From Chitinophaga pinensis (GTDB taxonomy: Bacteria; Bacteroidota; Bacteroidia; AKYH767-A; OLB10), in assembly GCA_943332105.1 (NCBI GenBank), contig CALQOD010000026.1, forward strand, positions 1 through 33,472: DNA of 33,472 nt, in the 5' to 3' direction. Positions 23,992-32,900 of this stretch are shown piece by piece (positions within the stretch are counted from its first letter, which is position 1; every line of letters starts with the position of its first letter). The notes beneath the pieces were generated by a model, which made no database searches, was not told the DNA's origin, and saw only the letters and a list, made by a program, of their open reading frames with translations. The position numbers were made by a program, and so were the translations under genes.

Positions 23992-25365
23992 TTATTTTGC
24001 GGTATTATTAGTCCAATCATTTAAATTAGAACATCCTTGGTATTCTTCTGCAATGCGAATATAAGTTGTTGCAGCTATTTTTTTTCTCCAGGTTTCTAAT
24101 GATGTATTTTGTTTTTCACTTAAAGTCAGTTCTTGTAATTTGGGATAGTCATCAGATAAATTCATTTGATGAGGCTCCGTTCTTGTCGTTAGTTTAAGTA
24201 TACGATAGGCCTGTTTTCCATCTCGAGTTGTAATCAATGAAGCAGAAGAAACTTCTCCAACAGCCATTTTATCCAGAGAAAATAAAACGGTAGGGTCAAC
24301 CTGGTCAGACTCAAACTTTGTGGATCCAGAATTAGCATTAATAACAGCACCGCCACTCATTTTAGTATCTGTTTCGTCTGAATATTTTTCTGATGCTTCG
24401 TTAAAAGGTAATTTATTTATCCTAATAAGATTGGCTATGCTATCTGTAAATTCTTGCGCAACTACTAAATCTCCTGCTTGTGTTGAAGCTCTAAGTAAAA
24501 TGTGACGAACATTAATCTTCTCTCCTCGGCGCTCAATTAATTGAATTATATGATACCCAAAAGGGGATTCAATAATTTCAGAAATCTCAGTGGTATTTTT
24601 TAATTTAAAAGCAGCAGCGCTAAATTCAGGAACTAAATCACCACGGTTAACAAATCCTAATTCACCTCCATGTTTTGCACTTTCAACATCTTGCGAATAT
24701 AAAACTGCAAGTGTTGAAAAATCTTCACCGTTTACGATTCTATCTCGAATAGATTTTAACTTTTCTTTCGCTTCAATTTTTTGTCCCTCACTCACTGGAA
24801 CATAGTGAACAATTTGTGCGTATTCAATTTCGGCATTTACATAGGGTAAGCTATCTTTTGGAATTTTGTTAAAAAAAGCACGCACATCGGAAGGAGTGGA
24901 GCTAATATTTTTTGTGATCTTGCTTTGCATTTGTTGTGCTAACAATTGTTCCTTAATCAAAGGTTTAAATTCCTCTTTCAATTCTGCAACCGATTTTCCG
25001 TAGTATTGTTCGAGTTTTTCTACCGATCCTATTTGCTGAATAAAGTAAGATAGGTTGCTTTCAATTTTTTGGTTTACTTGTGATTCTTCAACAACTAAGC
25101 TATCAATATTAGCTTGATGTAAAAGAAGTTTATTTAGTAGTAATTGATTAAGCACTCGACATTTTAAATCGGCTGCGTCTGGTGTGCCTTGAGCAATTAT
25201 CTGGGCATATTGTGATTCAACCTCAGATTTTAAAACAATATTGTTTCCAACAACACCTACGATTTGATCAACTATATTTCCACTTGTCTGAGAAAAAGAT
25301 TGGTTGGCAAAAAGTACTATAAGTAATAAAGGAAGTTTATTTTTTAGGTAATAAAATCTCGACAT
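23992..25365 (-). CDS. SurA-like parvulin peptidyl-prolyl isomerase
   Basis: A periplasmic chaperone and proline isomerase likely to help outer-membrane proteins fold. The signal peptide is residues 1-26 (ending QSFSQ). A SurA N-terminal helical domain follows to about 165 (IVGVVGNNIVLKSEVESQ). Then come two PpiC/rotamase domains at about 175-275 and 285-390, with HGGELGFVNRGDLVPEF and FGYHIIQLIE in the first. The second is more diverged. It overlaps the preceding lipoprotein gene by 29 bases in a different frame, so the two are probably translationally coupled. surA is the nearest E. coli name, but the family has several paralogues in Bacteroidota. Confidence 0.9.
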   Translation of the reverse strand: MSRFYYLKNKLPLLLIVLFANQSFSQTSGNIVDQIVGVVGNNIVLKSEVESQYAQIIAQGTPDAADLKCRVLNQLLLNKLLLHQANIDSLVVEESQVNQKIESNLSYFIQQIGSVEKLEQYYGKSVAELKEEFKPLIKEQLLAQQMQSKITKNISSTPSDVRAFFNKIPKDSLPYVNAEIEYAQIVHYVPVSEGQKIEAKEKLKSIRDRIVNGEDFSTLAVLYSQDVESAKHGGELGFVNRGDLVPEFSAAAFKLKNTTEISEIIESPFGYHIIQLIERRGEKINVRHILLRASTQAGDLVVAQEFTDSIANLIRINKLPFNEASEKYSDETDTKMSGGAVINANSGSTKFESDQVDPTVLFSLDKMAVGEVSSASLITTRDGKQAYRILKLTTRTEPHQMNLSDDYPKLQELTLSEKQNTSLETWRKKIAATTYIRIAEEYQGCSNLNDWTNNTAK

Positions 25366-26239
25366 CTTTTTCTTTAATTGCGTTGTTATAGGCGTCCTTT
25401 TCCATTTTGTTAATTATATCAAGTTTACGCTTATTGATTATTAAGTTTCGAATATTATCTGTTTCGAAATTCAATGGCGATAAACTCTCTTTAATTTTGA
25501 ACCCCTTAATATTAATAAAATAAATCGAAGTAGAATCAGCCACTTCAATAAAACGATTGTTTTTTAAATACTGCTCCTTGTCATAAGCACTTATGGGTAC
25601 TTTTTTTAATAAATCATCAAACAAGAGCCATTCAGCTTCATTAAAATAGTAATCTGTTGCGTATTGATAACAAAACTCTTGAACTATTTGCTTTTCGTTT
25701 TCTTTTTCTGATTTATAAAGAACTCTTATTCTATCCAGCTTTGGAATATTCTTAGGTACCTTAAAGTATACACATTTTACAATATTGTCTTTTAACTGAA
25801 AATTATCAGTATGTTCATTATAATACTTTTCAATTTCTTCAGTAGAAATAGTTGTATCTAGCTTCTCTCTCAAATATTCTCGCTCGTATGCGTATGCTAG
25901 TAATGAGTTACTGTATTCTTCTAGCTGATCATCCACATTTTTTAAATCATCGTTGAGGTTGTCTTCAGCGAGCTTAAGAACTACTTGTTTTTGTAGCCAG
26001 TTCTGAACATAACTTTGAAGGATAGCCGTACTGTCTTTTTTAGATGTCCCTGCTGGGATGTTTTTTTTGATATCTTCTAAATAAAGCTCTTTATCATATG
26101 CTTTTGCAATAACTATTTTACCTGAAGAAGATGTGTTTTTGTTCTTTGAACAAGAGGATGAAAAAAACAAACCGGCTACTCCGCTAATAACTATAATGCT
26201 ATTGAGAAGGTACCCGGTATATTTACTTTTTATAGTCAT
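25337..26239 (-). CDS. Lipoprotein of the isomerase operon, PpiC-associated
   Basis: A 300-residue predicted lipoprotein with a hydrophobic segment at residues 11-28 and a lipobox-like SSSC with Cys30. The body is mostly helical and charged, resembling the N-terminal chaperone part of SurA/PrsA proteins (LQSYVQNWLQKQVVLKLA, TTISTEEIEKYYNEHTDNFQL). I see no clear rotamase domain: the GGxLG and FGxHI signatures of the two flanking isomerases are absent. The start overlaps the upstream stop by one base (TAATG) and the end overlaps the next gene by 29 bases, so all three are made together. I infer that it is a degenerate or chaperone-only partner of the flanking isomerases. Confidence 0.8.
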   Translation of the reverse strand: MTIKSKYTGYLLNSIIVISGVAGLFFSSSCSKNKNTSSSGKIVIAKAYDKELYLEDIKKNIPAGTSKKDSTAILQSYVQNWLQKQVVLKLAEDNLNDDLKNVDDQLEEYSNSLLAYAYEREYLREKLDTTISTEEIEKYYNEHTDNFQLKDNIVKCVYFKVPKNIPKLDRIRVLYKSEKENEKQIVQEFCYQYATDYYFNEAEWLLFDDLLKKVPISAYDKEQYLKNNRFIEVADSTSIYFINIKGFKIKESLSPLNFETDNIRNLIINKRKLDIINKMEKDAYNNAIKEKDVEILLPKK

Positions 26240-28302
26240 TATTTAGACCAAACACTTTGAATAACTAATTGGTTAATAGTAACTGGATATTTAGTCTTTA
26301 ATTCATCAACCCATTCTTTTTCTAAAGCAGATTGAAAATCAGAAGTTACAATTCCTTTTGCTTCGTTTAATGATTTCGGCATTGGAGGAAGGATTTTCAA
26401 ATCTACTAGATACCAGTTATTAGAGATTGAAATGGGATTACTAATTCCTTGATTCCAATTTGTTTTTTCAATTAATTCACTCTCAGCATGTGCATATTTC
26501 CCTTCTTTTTTTGTAACAGCATTCGGCGTTTTCTTATTGATGCCAGCCATTATATCATCCATAGATTTCTTTCCTTTTTGCATTTGCTTTCTAAGTTCTG
26601 CGGCTGTTCCTTCATTATTGCATTGGAAGATTGTTGCGCTACAACGCTCGCCCCACATGTAGTTGTTTTGTGTTTTTTCATGAAACTGTTGTAAACCGAT
26701 AGTGTCTTTAACAGCTTTTGTCCATACCATTTTATCTGTTAAGTCAAACAACAAAATACCATCTCTGTATTCTTTCATCAAATTTTTAAAGTCTACATAT
26801 TTATTATCTAAACGCGCCTCTTCATAAGCTAAAACTTCTTCCTGCATCCATTGATCGTACATGCTATATCCGATAACCTGTGAATTGCTATTTGTTCTTT
26901 TTGTCTGATGTGTTGAAATATATTTTGCAAAGTTTTCGATTGAATAATTTTTAACAGTTTTTGTTGTGTCGCTCAATGAGAATAAGTTTCCTTTGAAAGA
27001 ATCTGCTCTCTTTAAATCCCATTCGCCATTTACTAATGAAGTATCTAGCGCGTTAATAAACATATCTTTCGATTTAGGAATTTCTTTGAAGTGATATTCG
27101 TTTTTAATTTTATTTACCATACTCAAGCGACTATTTTCATTTCTGCCGTCGCGCATAATCATCTGTCGAAGCTCTCCTTTCTTTTCGTCAAATGAAGCAA
27201 CACCTCTCTTCTCTAATCGTTTTATTATATGCCATCCGTAGGTAGTCTTAACTATATTAGAAATCTCACCATCCTTTTGCATTGCAAATGCTACCTTTTC
27301 AAATTCAGGAACCATCTTTCCAGTTCCAAACCAAGGTAATTCGCCTCCCTTTTTTGCAGAAGCTTTGTCTTCGCTGTATTTAGTAACTACAGAATCCCAA
27401 GGCATACCACTGTTCAACATGGCTTGAGCTTCTTTAATTTTTGATTCAGCTGTTTTGATGATTGAATCATTCGCATCCTTTGGCATTCTTACCATCAAGT
27501 GTGCAACATGAATTTCTCCTTGTGCCGGACGCAAATCAAGTGTTTTGATTATATGATATCCGAAACGAGTACGAACAGGCATTGATAGCTGTCCGATTTT
27601 ATTATTGTATGCAGCTGTTTCAAAAGGATAAACCATTTGCATTCCCGTAAAATATCCTAAATCACCACCATTCTCTTTTGCCGATGGGTCCTCGCTTGAG
27701 TCGCGAGCTAGCTTAGCAAAGTCACTACCTTTTAAAATAATATCACGAATTTTTAATGCGCGATTATAAGCGGCAATTGTATCTTTAGGAAGGGCATCAT
27801 TTGTAACTTTTATTAAAATGTGGCTGGCGCGAACATCATTGTTTAAGCGATCGTAAGCTTCTTTTACTAATTGCTCGCTCACATTTTTATCAGTTAAGTA
27901 AGGTTGTGCTAATTGCTTTCTATATCCTGCCAATTCAGTCTTGAATGCTTCACTAGTATCCATTTTTAAAAACTCAGCTTCCTTAACTTTCAGCTTGTAA
28001 TTAACATATAAATCCAAATATTCACGAACAGACTTTTCAGTATAAACTGTGTCCTTGTTATTTTTTTTGAAAACTCTCTCGAATTCAGAACGAGGAATTT
28101 GTTCTTCACCGACTACCATAAGTATCGGGTCGATGGTTGGCTTTGGAGCTATTACTGTAGCTGCTTGAATTGCAGATTTTGTTATTGCTTTTGGTGCAGG
28201 AGCAGGTTTGAATCCTTTTGCATCTAAATTTACTTGCGCTAATCCAGAAATGTTAGCAAGTATTGATAATAAAATAACGGGTAAAACAATCGCTTTTTTC
28301 AT
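26239..28302 (-). CDS. Large parvulin-type peptidyl-prolyl isomerase, two PpiC domains
   Basis: A secreted 687-residue folding factor. I chose the ATG at 28302 (MKKAIVLPVILLSI), which gives a clean signal peptide ending GLAQ near residue 23; the ATG at 28341 lies upstream of the promoter. An Ala/Pro-rich linker (27-57) leads to a SurA-like helical region. Two PpiC domains follow at about 158-265 (VRASHILIKV, GGDLGYFTG, FGYHIIKTLD) and 265-375 (GGELPWFGTG, TYGWHIIKRLE). The remaining 310 residues contain no domain I can name. It is the first gene of the isomerase-lipoprotein-isomerase-MoxR operon and has a perfect -7 box 27 bases upstream. Confidence 0.92.
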   Translation of the reverse strand: MKKAIVLPVILLSILANISGLAQVNLDAKGFKPAPAPKAITKSAIQAATVIAPKPTIDPILMVVGEEQIPRSEFERVFKKNNKDTVYTEKSVREYLDLYVNYKLKVKEAEFLKMDTSEAFKTELAGYRKQLAQPYLTDKNVSEQLVKEAYDRLNNDVRASHILIKVTNDALPKDTIAAYNRALKIRDIILKGSDFAKLARDSSEDPSAKENGGDLGYFTGMQMVYPFETAAYNNKIGQLSMPVRTRFGYHIIKTLDLRPAQGEIHVAHLMVRMPKDANDSIIKTAESKIKEAQAMLNSGMPWDSVVTKYSEDKASAKKGGELPWFGTGKMVPEFEKVAFAMQKDGEISNIVKTTYGWHIIKRLEKRGVASFDEKKGELRQMIMRDGRNENSRLSMVNKIKNEYHFKEIPKSKDMFINALDTSLVNGEWDLKRADSFKGNLFSLSDTTKTVKNYSIENFAKYISTHQTKRTNSNSQVIGYSMYDQWMQEEVLAYEEARLDNKYVDFKNLMKEYRDGILLFDLTDKMVWTKAVKDTIGLQQFHEKTQNNYMWGERCSATIFQCNNEGTAAELRKQMQKGKKSMDDIMAGINKKTPNAVTKKEGKYAHAESELIEKTNWNQGISNPISISNNWYLVDLKILPPMPKSLNEAKGIVTSDFQSALEKEWVDELKTKYPVTINQLVIQSVWSK

Positions 28303-28328
28303 TCTGTAAAATATTTTTTTCGAGTGGA

Positions 28329-28336
28329 CAAATGTA
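28329..28336 (-). promoter_or_regulatory. -7 element of the isomerase-MoxR operon
   Basis: On the minus strand TACATTTG is identical to the trxB -7 box and lies 27 bases before the ATG at 28302. No TTG is seen at -33. Confidence 0.55.
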
Positions 28337-28386
28337 ATCAAGTATTGCCTTTAAGAGGCTTTAATATGATTTTATTTTATGAAATT

Positions 28387-28407
28387 AGAGTGAATAATAA
28401 CCACTCT
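28387..28407 (-). terminator. Weak hairpin downstream of guaB
   Basis: AGAGTG (28387-28392) pairs with CACTCT (28402-28407) across a nine-base loop, 25 bases past the guaB stop. The following T run is poor, so termination may be inefficient. Confidence 0.35.
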
Positions 28408-28431
28408 TGTTAATCAAATGTTAAACAGAAA

Positions 28432-29901
28432 TTATCGACTATAATTAGGGGCTTCACGAATGATAGATACGTCGTGAGGATGACTTTCTTTAATTCCACT
28501 GGATGTGATTTTTATAAATTGAGCGGATTGTAAATCTTTGATACCTTTTGATCCACAATATCCCATCGATGCTTTTAATCCACCCACTAATTGATAAATC
28601 TCCTCTGATACAGTTCCTTTATAAGGTACGCGACCAACAATTCCTTCAGGAACGAGTTTTTTAATATCATCTTCTGCATCTTGAAAATAACGATCCTTTG
28701 ACCCTTGCTTCATGGCTTCAATTGATCCCATACCTCTGTAAACTTTAAATTTTCTTCCTTCGTAAATCATCGTTTCGCCTGGCGATTCTTCCGTACCTGC
28801 TAATAGCGACCCAACCATAACTGTAGAAGCACCTGCAGCAAGTGCTTTCGGAACATCTCCTGTAAAACGGATGCCTCCATCAGCTATAACAGGTACACCA
28901 GTTCCTTTAAGTGCATTTGCTACTTCAAGTACCGCCCATAATTGAGGAACACCAACACCAGCAATTACCCGCGTGGTGCAAATCGAACCTGGACCAATTC
29001 CAACTTTTACAGCGTCAGCACCAGCTTTAACTAATGCTTTGGCAGCATCAGCAGTGGCAATATTTCCAACAACACATTGTAATGTAGGATAGGCTTTTTT
29101 TACTTTCTTTAATGTCTCAAGCACTCCTTTTGAATGTCCATGAGCTGTGTCAATCACAATTGCATCTACGCCAGCATCTTTTAATGCTTTAACACGATCT
29201 AGCGTATCATTAGTAACTCCAACAGCTGCAGCAACTCGTAAGCGTCCGAATTCGTCTTTGCAGGAATTTGGTCTCGATTTAAATTTGATAATGTCCTTAT
29301 AGGTGATTAGGCCTATAAGCTTCCCCATCTTATCTACAACAGGTAGTTTTTCGATTTTATGTTCTTGCAGGATTAACTCTGCCTTTTGAAGTGAAGTAGC
29401 ACCCTTAGAAATAATTAAATTCTCGGAAGTCATTACTTGACTAACTTTCTTTTTTACATCTTTCTCAAAGCGCAAATCGCGATTGGTTAAAATCCCAACC
29501 AACTTATTTTGTTTGTTAATAATAGGGATACCACCAATTTTATTTTCGCGCATTATCTTTAAAGCATCTCCTATAGTAGCATTTTCTTCTAAGGTTAATG
29601 GGTCTTGAATCATACCACTTTCGCTGCGCTTTACTTTCCTTACTTCTGCGGCTTGCTGTTCAATGGTCATGTTTTTATGTAGAACACCAATGCCGCCTTC
29701 TTGCGCCATTGCAATAGCCATAGCTGACTCTGTAACAGTATCCATCGCTGCAGAAATGATAGGTATATTAATTGGGATTTTACGAGTAAAAAGACTGGTA
29801 GTATTCGCATCTCTCGGCATTACTTCCGAGTAGGCTGGCACTAATAAAACATCATCGTAGGTAAGGCCTTCGCCAATAAATTTAGGACTGTTCTTTTTCA
29901 T
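28432..29901 (-). CDS. guaB: Inosine-5'-monophosphate dehydrogenase
   Basis: Oxidises IMP to XMP with NAD+, the rate-limiting step of guanine nucleotide synthesis. I chose the ATG at 29901 (489 residues, [20 protein letters not shown]); the longer frame to 29976 would read back through a terminator and the promoter. The TIM barrel is interrupted by paired CBS domains at about residues 95-205. The catalytic cysteine is Cys308 in [33 protein letters not shown] and the flap region with [10 protein letters not shown] follow. The gene is monocistronic. Its promoter is fused with the terminator of the upstream T9SS gene. Confidence 0.97.
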   Translation of the reverse strand: MKKNSPKFIGEGLTYDDVLLVPAYSEVMPRDANTTSLFTRKIPINIPIISAAMDTVTESAMAIAMAQEGGIGVLHKNMTIEQQAAEVRKVKRSESGMIQDPLTLEENATIGDALKIMRENKIGGIPIINKQNKLVGILTNRDLRFEKDVKKKVSQVMTSENLIISKGATSLQKAELILQEHKIEKLPVVDKMGKLIGLITYKDIIKFKSRPNSCKDEFGRLRVAAAVGVTNDTLDRVKALKDAGVDAIVIDTAHGHSKGVLETLKKVKKAYPTLQCVVGNIATADAAKALVKAGADAVKVGIGPGSICTTRVIAGVGVPQLWAVLEVANALKGTGVPVIADGGIRFTGDVPKALAAGASTVMVGSLLAGTEESPGETMIYEGRKFKVYRGMGSIEAMKQGSKDRYFQDAEDDIKKLVPEGIVGRVPYKGTVSEEIYQLVGGLKASMGYCGSKGIKDLQSAQFIKITSSGIKESHPHDVSIIREAPNYSR

Positions 29902-29928
29902 AAAGAATTGAAAGGGTTTATTGGCAGT

Positions 29929-29960
29929 CAAAGGTAATAAAAAAAAGGCCACCCTACCAA
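29929..29960 (-). promoter_or_regulatory. Promoter of guaB inside the upstream terminator
   Basis: On the minus strand TTG (29960-29958), 21 bases, then TACCTTTG (29936-29929) is a full consensus match. The TTG lies in the loop of the terminator hairpin at 29945-29969. The leader to guaB would be about 25 bases. Confidence 0.75.
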
Positions 29961-29969
29961 GGTGGCCTT
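29939..29969 (-). terminator. Terminator of the giant T9SS protein gene
   Basis: A nine-bp stem (AAGGCCACC with GGTGGCCTT) and a seven-base loop are followed by eight T on the minus strand. It lies 18 bases past the stop of the upstream gene. Confidence 0.9.
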
Positions 29970-29986
29970 CACGCATTGACCGGAAA

Positions 29987-32900
29987 TTACCGTAACAAAG
30001 TTACGGACCCGTTCTTTTCGATCTCCTGACCATTAGTTCCGAAAATTCGGACATTGTACACATAGGTACCCTCAGGAGTGAGCGTTCCATCGAACATCCC
30101 GTCCCAACCTTCTTCAGGGTTGTGAGTCTCGAATACTTTTTGTCCCCATCTGTTAAATACGATGAAGAAATAATTTTTAGCATCTACATAAATAAAGCTT
30201 GGTTTAAACAAGTTGTTTTTTCCGCCTGGTGTAAATGCAGATGGAATATAAACTTTTGGTTCCTGTATCAAGCAGAATTCATTAGAGGCGCTGGTATCAA
30301 CAAATCCATAAGTATTGCCAGCTCCTTCGTATGCTTCAACACGATAACAGAATCTTCCAGTTGTTTGATATAATGATGCCACATCATCGAGGTAGCCTTC
30401 TTGACCAAATGGAAGAATCGCACATGGAGTAGGTTGCCAGATATCATTAATCTTTCTGAATAAAGAATAACTGCTAACGCCACCTAGCCATTCTTCGTAA
30501 TCATTATACTTTAAGTTATTAGTTAAGTTCTGCTCTGCTAATCCGCTTAATAAAATGGTCCTTCCCAGGTTGCTAATCAAGACTTCATTGCCACATGAAT
30601 CAACGGTAACCAATCTGTAATAATAGCTATATTGATTAGTTCTAGCTGTAAAGTCAGAGAATGTTAAATCAGGATTTCCTGTAGAGGTTTGAACCCCAAC
30701 TGTCGTAAATGGACCAATCTTTTCGTATGCACGTTGAAGTTTGTATTTGCTTACATCTGGTTGGTTTAAAGTATCAACATATGCTGTAACAATTACTCTA
30801 CGAGTGTCAATTACGGTTGCTTTTCTTAAATAACTAAATGTAGGAAGCACCAATAAGTTAGCCGTTTCACAAGCTTGTGTAGATATTGCAGTTTTGCTCA
30901 AGTCATTACCAACAGCTTGAATGAAATAACAATATGTTGAACCGTTAGTAAGTGTATTATGGCTATAAGTGATATTTGTTGATGGTACTGATGTAAGCAA
31001 TGTAACTGGACCATTATTTTCACTTATGTAAATGTTATAACCTGATACACCCCCTGGCATATTAATAAATGGATTCCATTGTAAATCGATTGCGTATTTA
31101 CAAACATCCAGTTTTGCTTTTAGGAATAGTGTGTTTTGTGATAAACCAATACTGCTTCTGTTACCACAGCTGTCATAAGCTGCAATGCTATACAATTGAG
31201 GAGCACTTTGAACAGATGGGTCAGTAAATGAGAAGCTAGAAACATTAGCACCCGTAACGGCACCAATTGAATCCCAGCTTGCTCCATTGAAGTGGTATAA
31301 AATATAACCTTCTACATCACCAGATGAACTAGGAATCCAGCTCATATTAACATTAATTGCCGTGGGCGAACTTAAGCTAACAGTATCCATTACCGAAACA
31401 TTCGGTTTGGTAATGTCTTTGAATAGATCTCCGTCAATGGAGGAGTTTGATGTACAACCAGACTGATCACCTGTTATAACATAATAATTGATGACTGCTG
31501 AACAAACGTTGATTGTATCAGACCAATCATAATCAGGTGCATTAGTGGTTCCTATTTTAGACCATGTTCCTGCAGGATATTCTCTGAATACATCATATAC
31601 TTGAGTAGCCGAAGCTAATTCTGGATTATGTAAAGGATTCCAACGAATAATTGCAACTCCATTATTGTTAATCACATTAACACGAATTGTTCTTATGGTG
31701 TCTGTAACTGGCGATGATTCTCCTCCGCAAGCAGTTTGTGTTGTGATGTAATAGTAAATACTGTTATTTTGAGCATTAGCGCCAATATGGGTACAGCTAA
31801 GTGTATTATAAGTATTTACTGTTTGAATTTTTGTGAATGGTCCGTTAGGATTAGCCGATGAGTAAATCTGATAATTTCCAAAACGCATTCCTGTATCTAC
31901 AGGTGCTATCCAAGTTAAAGTAACATCTCCGTTAGGTAATACAGAAGCACATCTTAGCTCAGGCGATTTTGGTACAGTATGGTCAACAAATGTTTCTCCA
32001 TCATAGTTCGACATTGAAGTACATAACGCATCTTGAATACTTACTCTGTAGTTCACAGAATCAATACATAAGGTTAATGGCTCGCTGAATATCGTAGCAG
32101 TTACATTGCCAGCAACAGTCCAACTTCCACTTCCAGCAGGCTGCTCCCTTTCTACTTTATAAGTATTGTTTGTACTTGGCAATAAAGGAATAGAAGGAGC
32201 ATTCCAATTCAAGGTAGCTGTTGATGTATTAGCTCCTGTAACTTTTAAATAAATTGAACTGATCGTATTTCCTAGTACACCATTGTCAACCTGTCCTGAA
32301 CATCCTGCCTTTGTTACTAAGTAATAACTCACCGATCCATTATATCCATTCGCTGTATTGTCTGTGTAGGTTGTAGACGAGTTGTTTTGAACTGAATCAA
32401 TCAAAGTGAATCCAGCTCCAGTACTTCTGTAAATATTATATTGATTGTAGTTAACCCAAGATGATGGTGTTGGATTCACCCAAGTCAATTGAGTTTGACC
32501 ACCAGGCGAAACAACACTTACACAATGTAGTTCTGGGTTGGCAATAATATTTCCAATGTAAGTAAATAAGTTTGTGTCAATATTTGATGTCGAAACGCAA
32601 CCACTGTTATCTGCTAGTTTAATTTGGTAATGTATCGTAGTGTCACAATTATTAATTGGCTGACTATAGACTAACCTATTGGTATCTCCATAAAACTGTA
32701 AGTTTCCAGTTGCATTATAAGACGACCAGATATCATACTGGCCAGTTGTTGCAGTAGAAGGTATAGGAGTAGCCAAAGCAGTCCAATTAAGGTTTGCAGT
32801 GCCAAGAACAGGATTAGTAGTTAAGAAAATAGAACTTAAAGATTGAGAGTTAGTTGTGCTATTTATCTGGCCACTACAACCCGATTGCGTAAGCATATAA

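Noticed and set aside
29902-29976. Longer start for guaB
   Set aside because: The extension crosses a strong terminator and the guaB promoter, so it cannot be in the mRNA.
30001-30483. Overlapping reading frames of 60-83 codons on both strands in the T9SS gene
   Set aside because: They are shadows of the long repeat gene and show no domain or start signal of their own.
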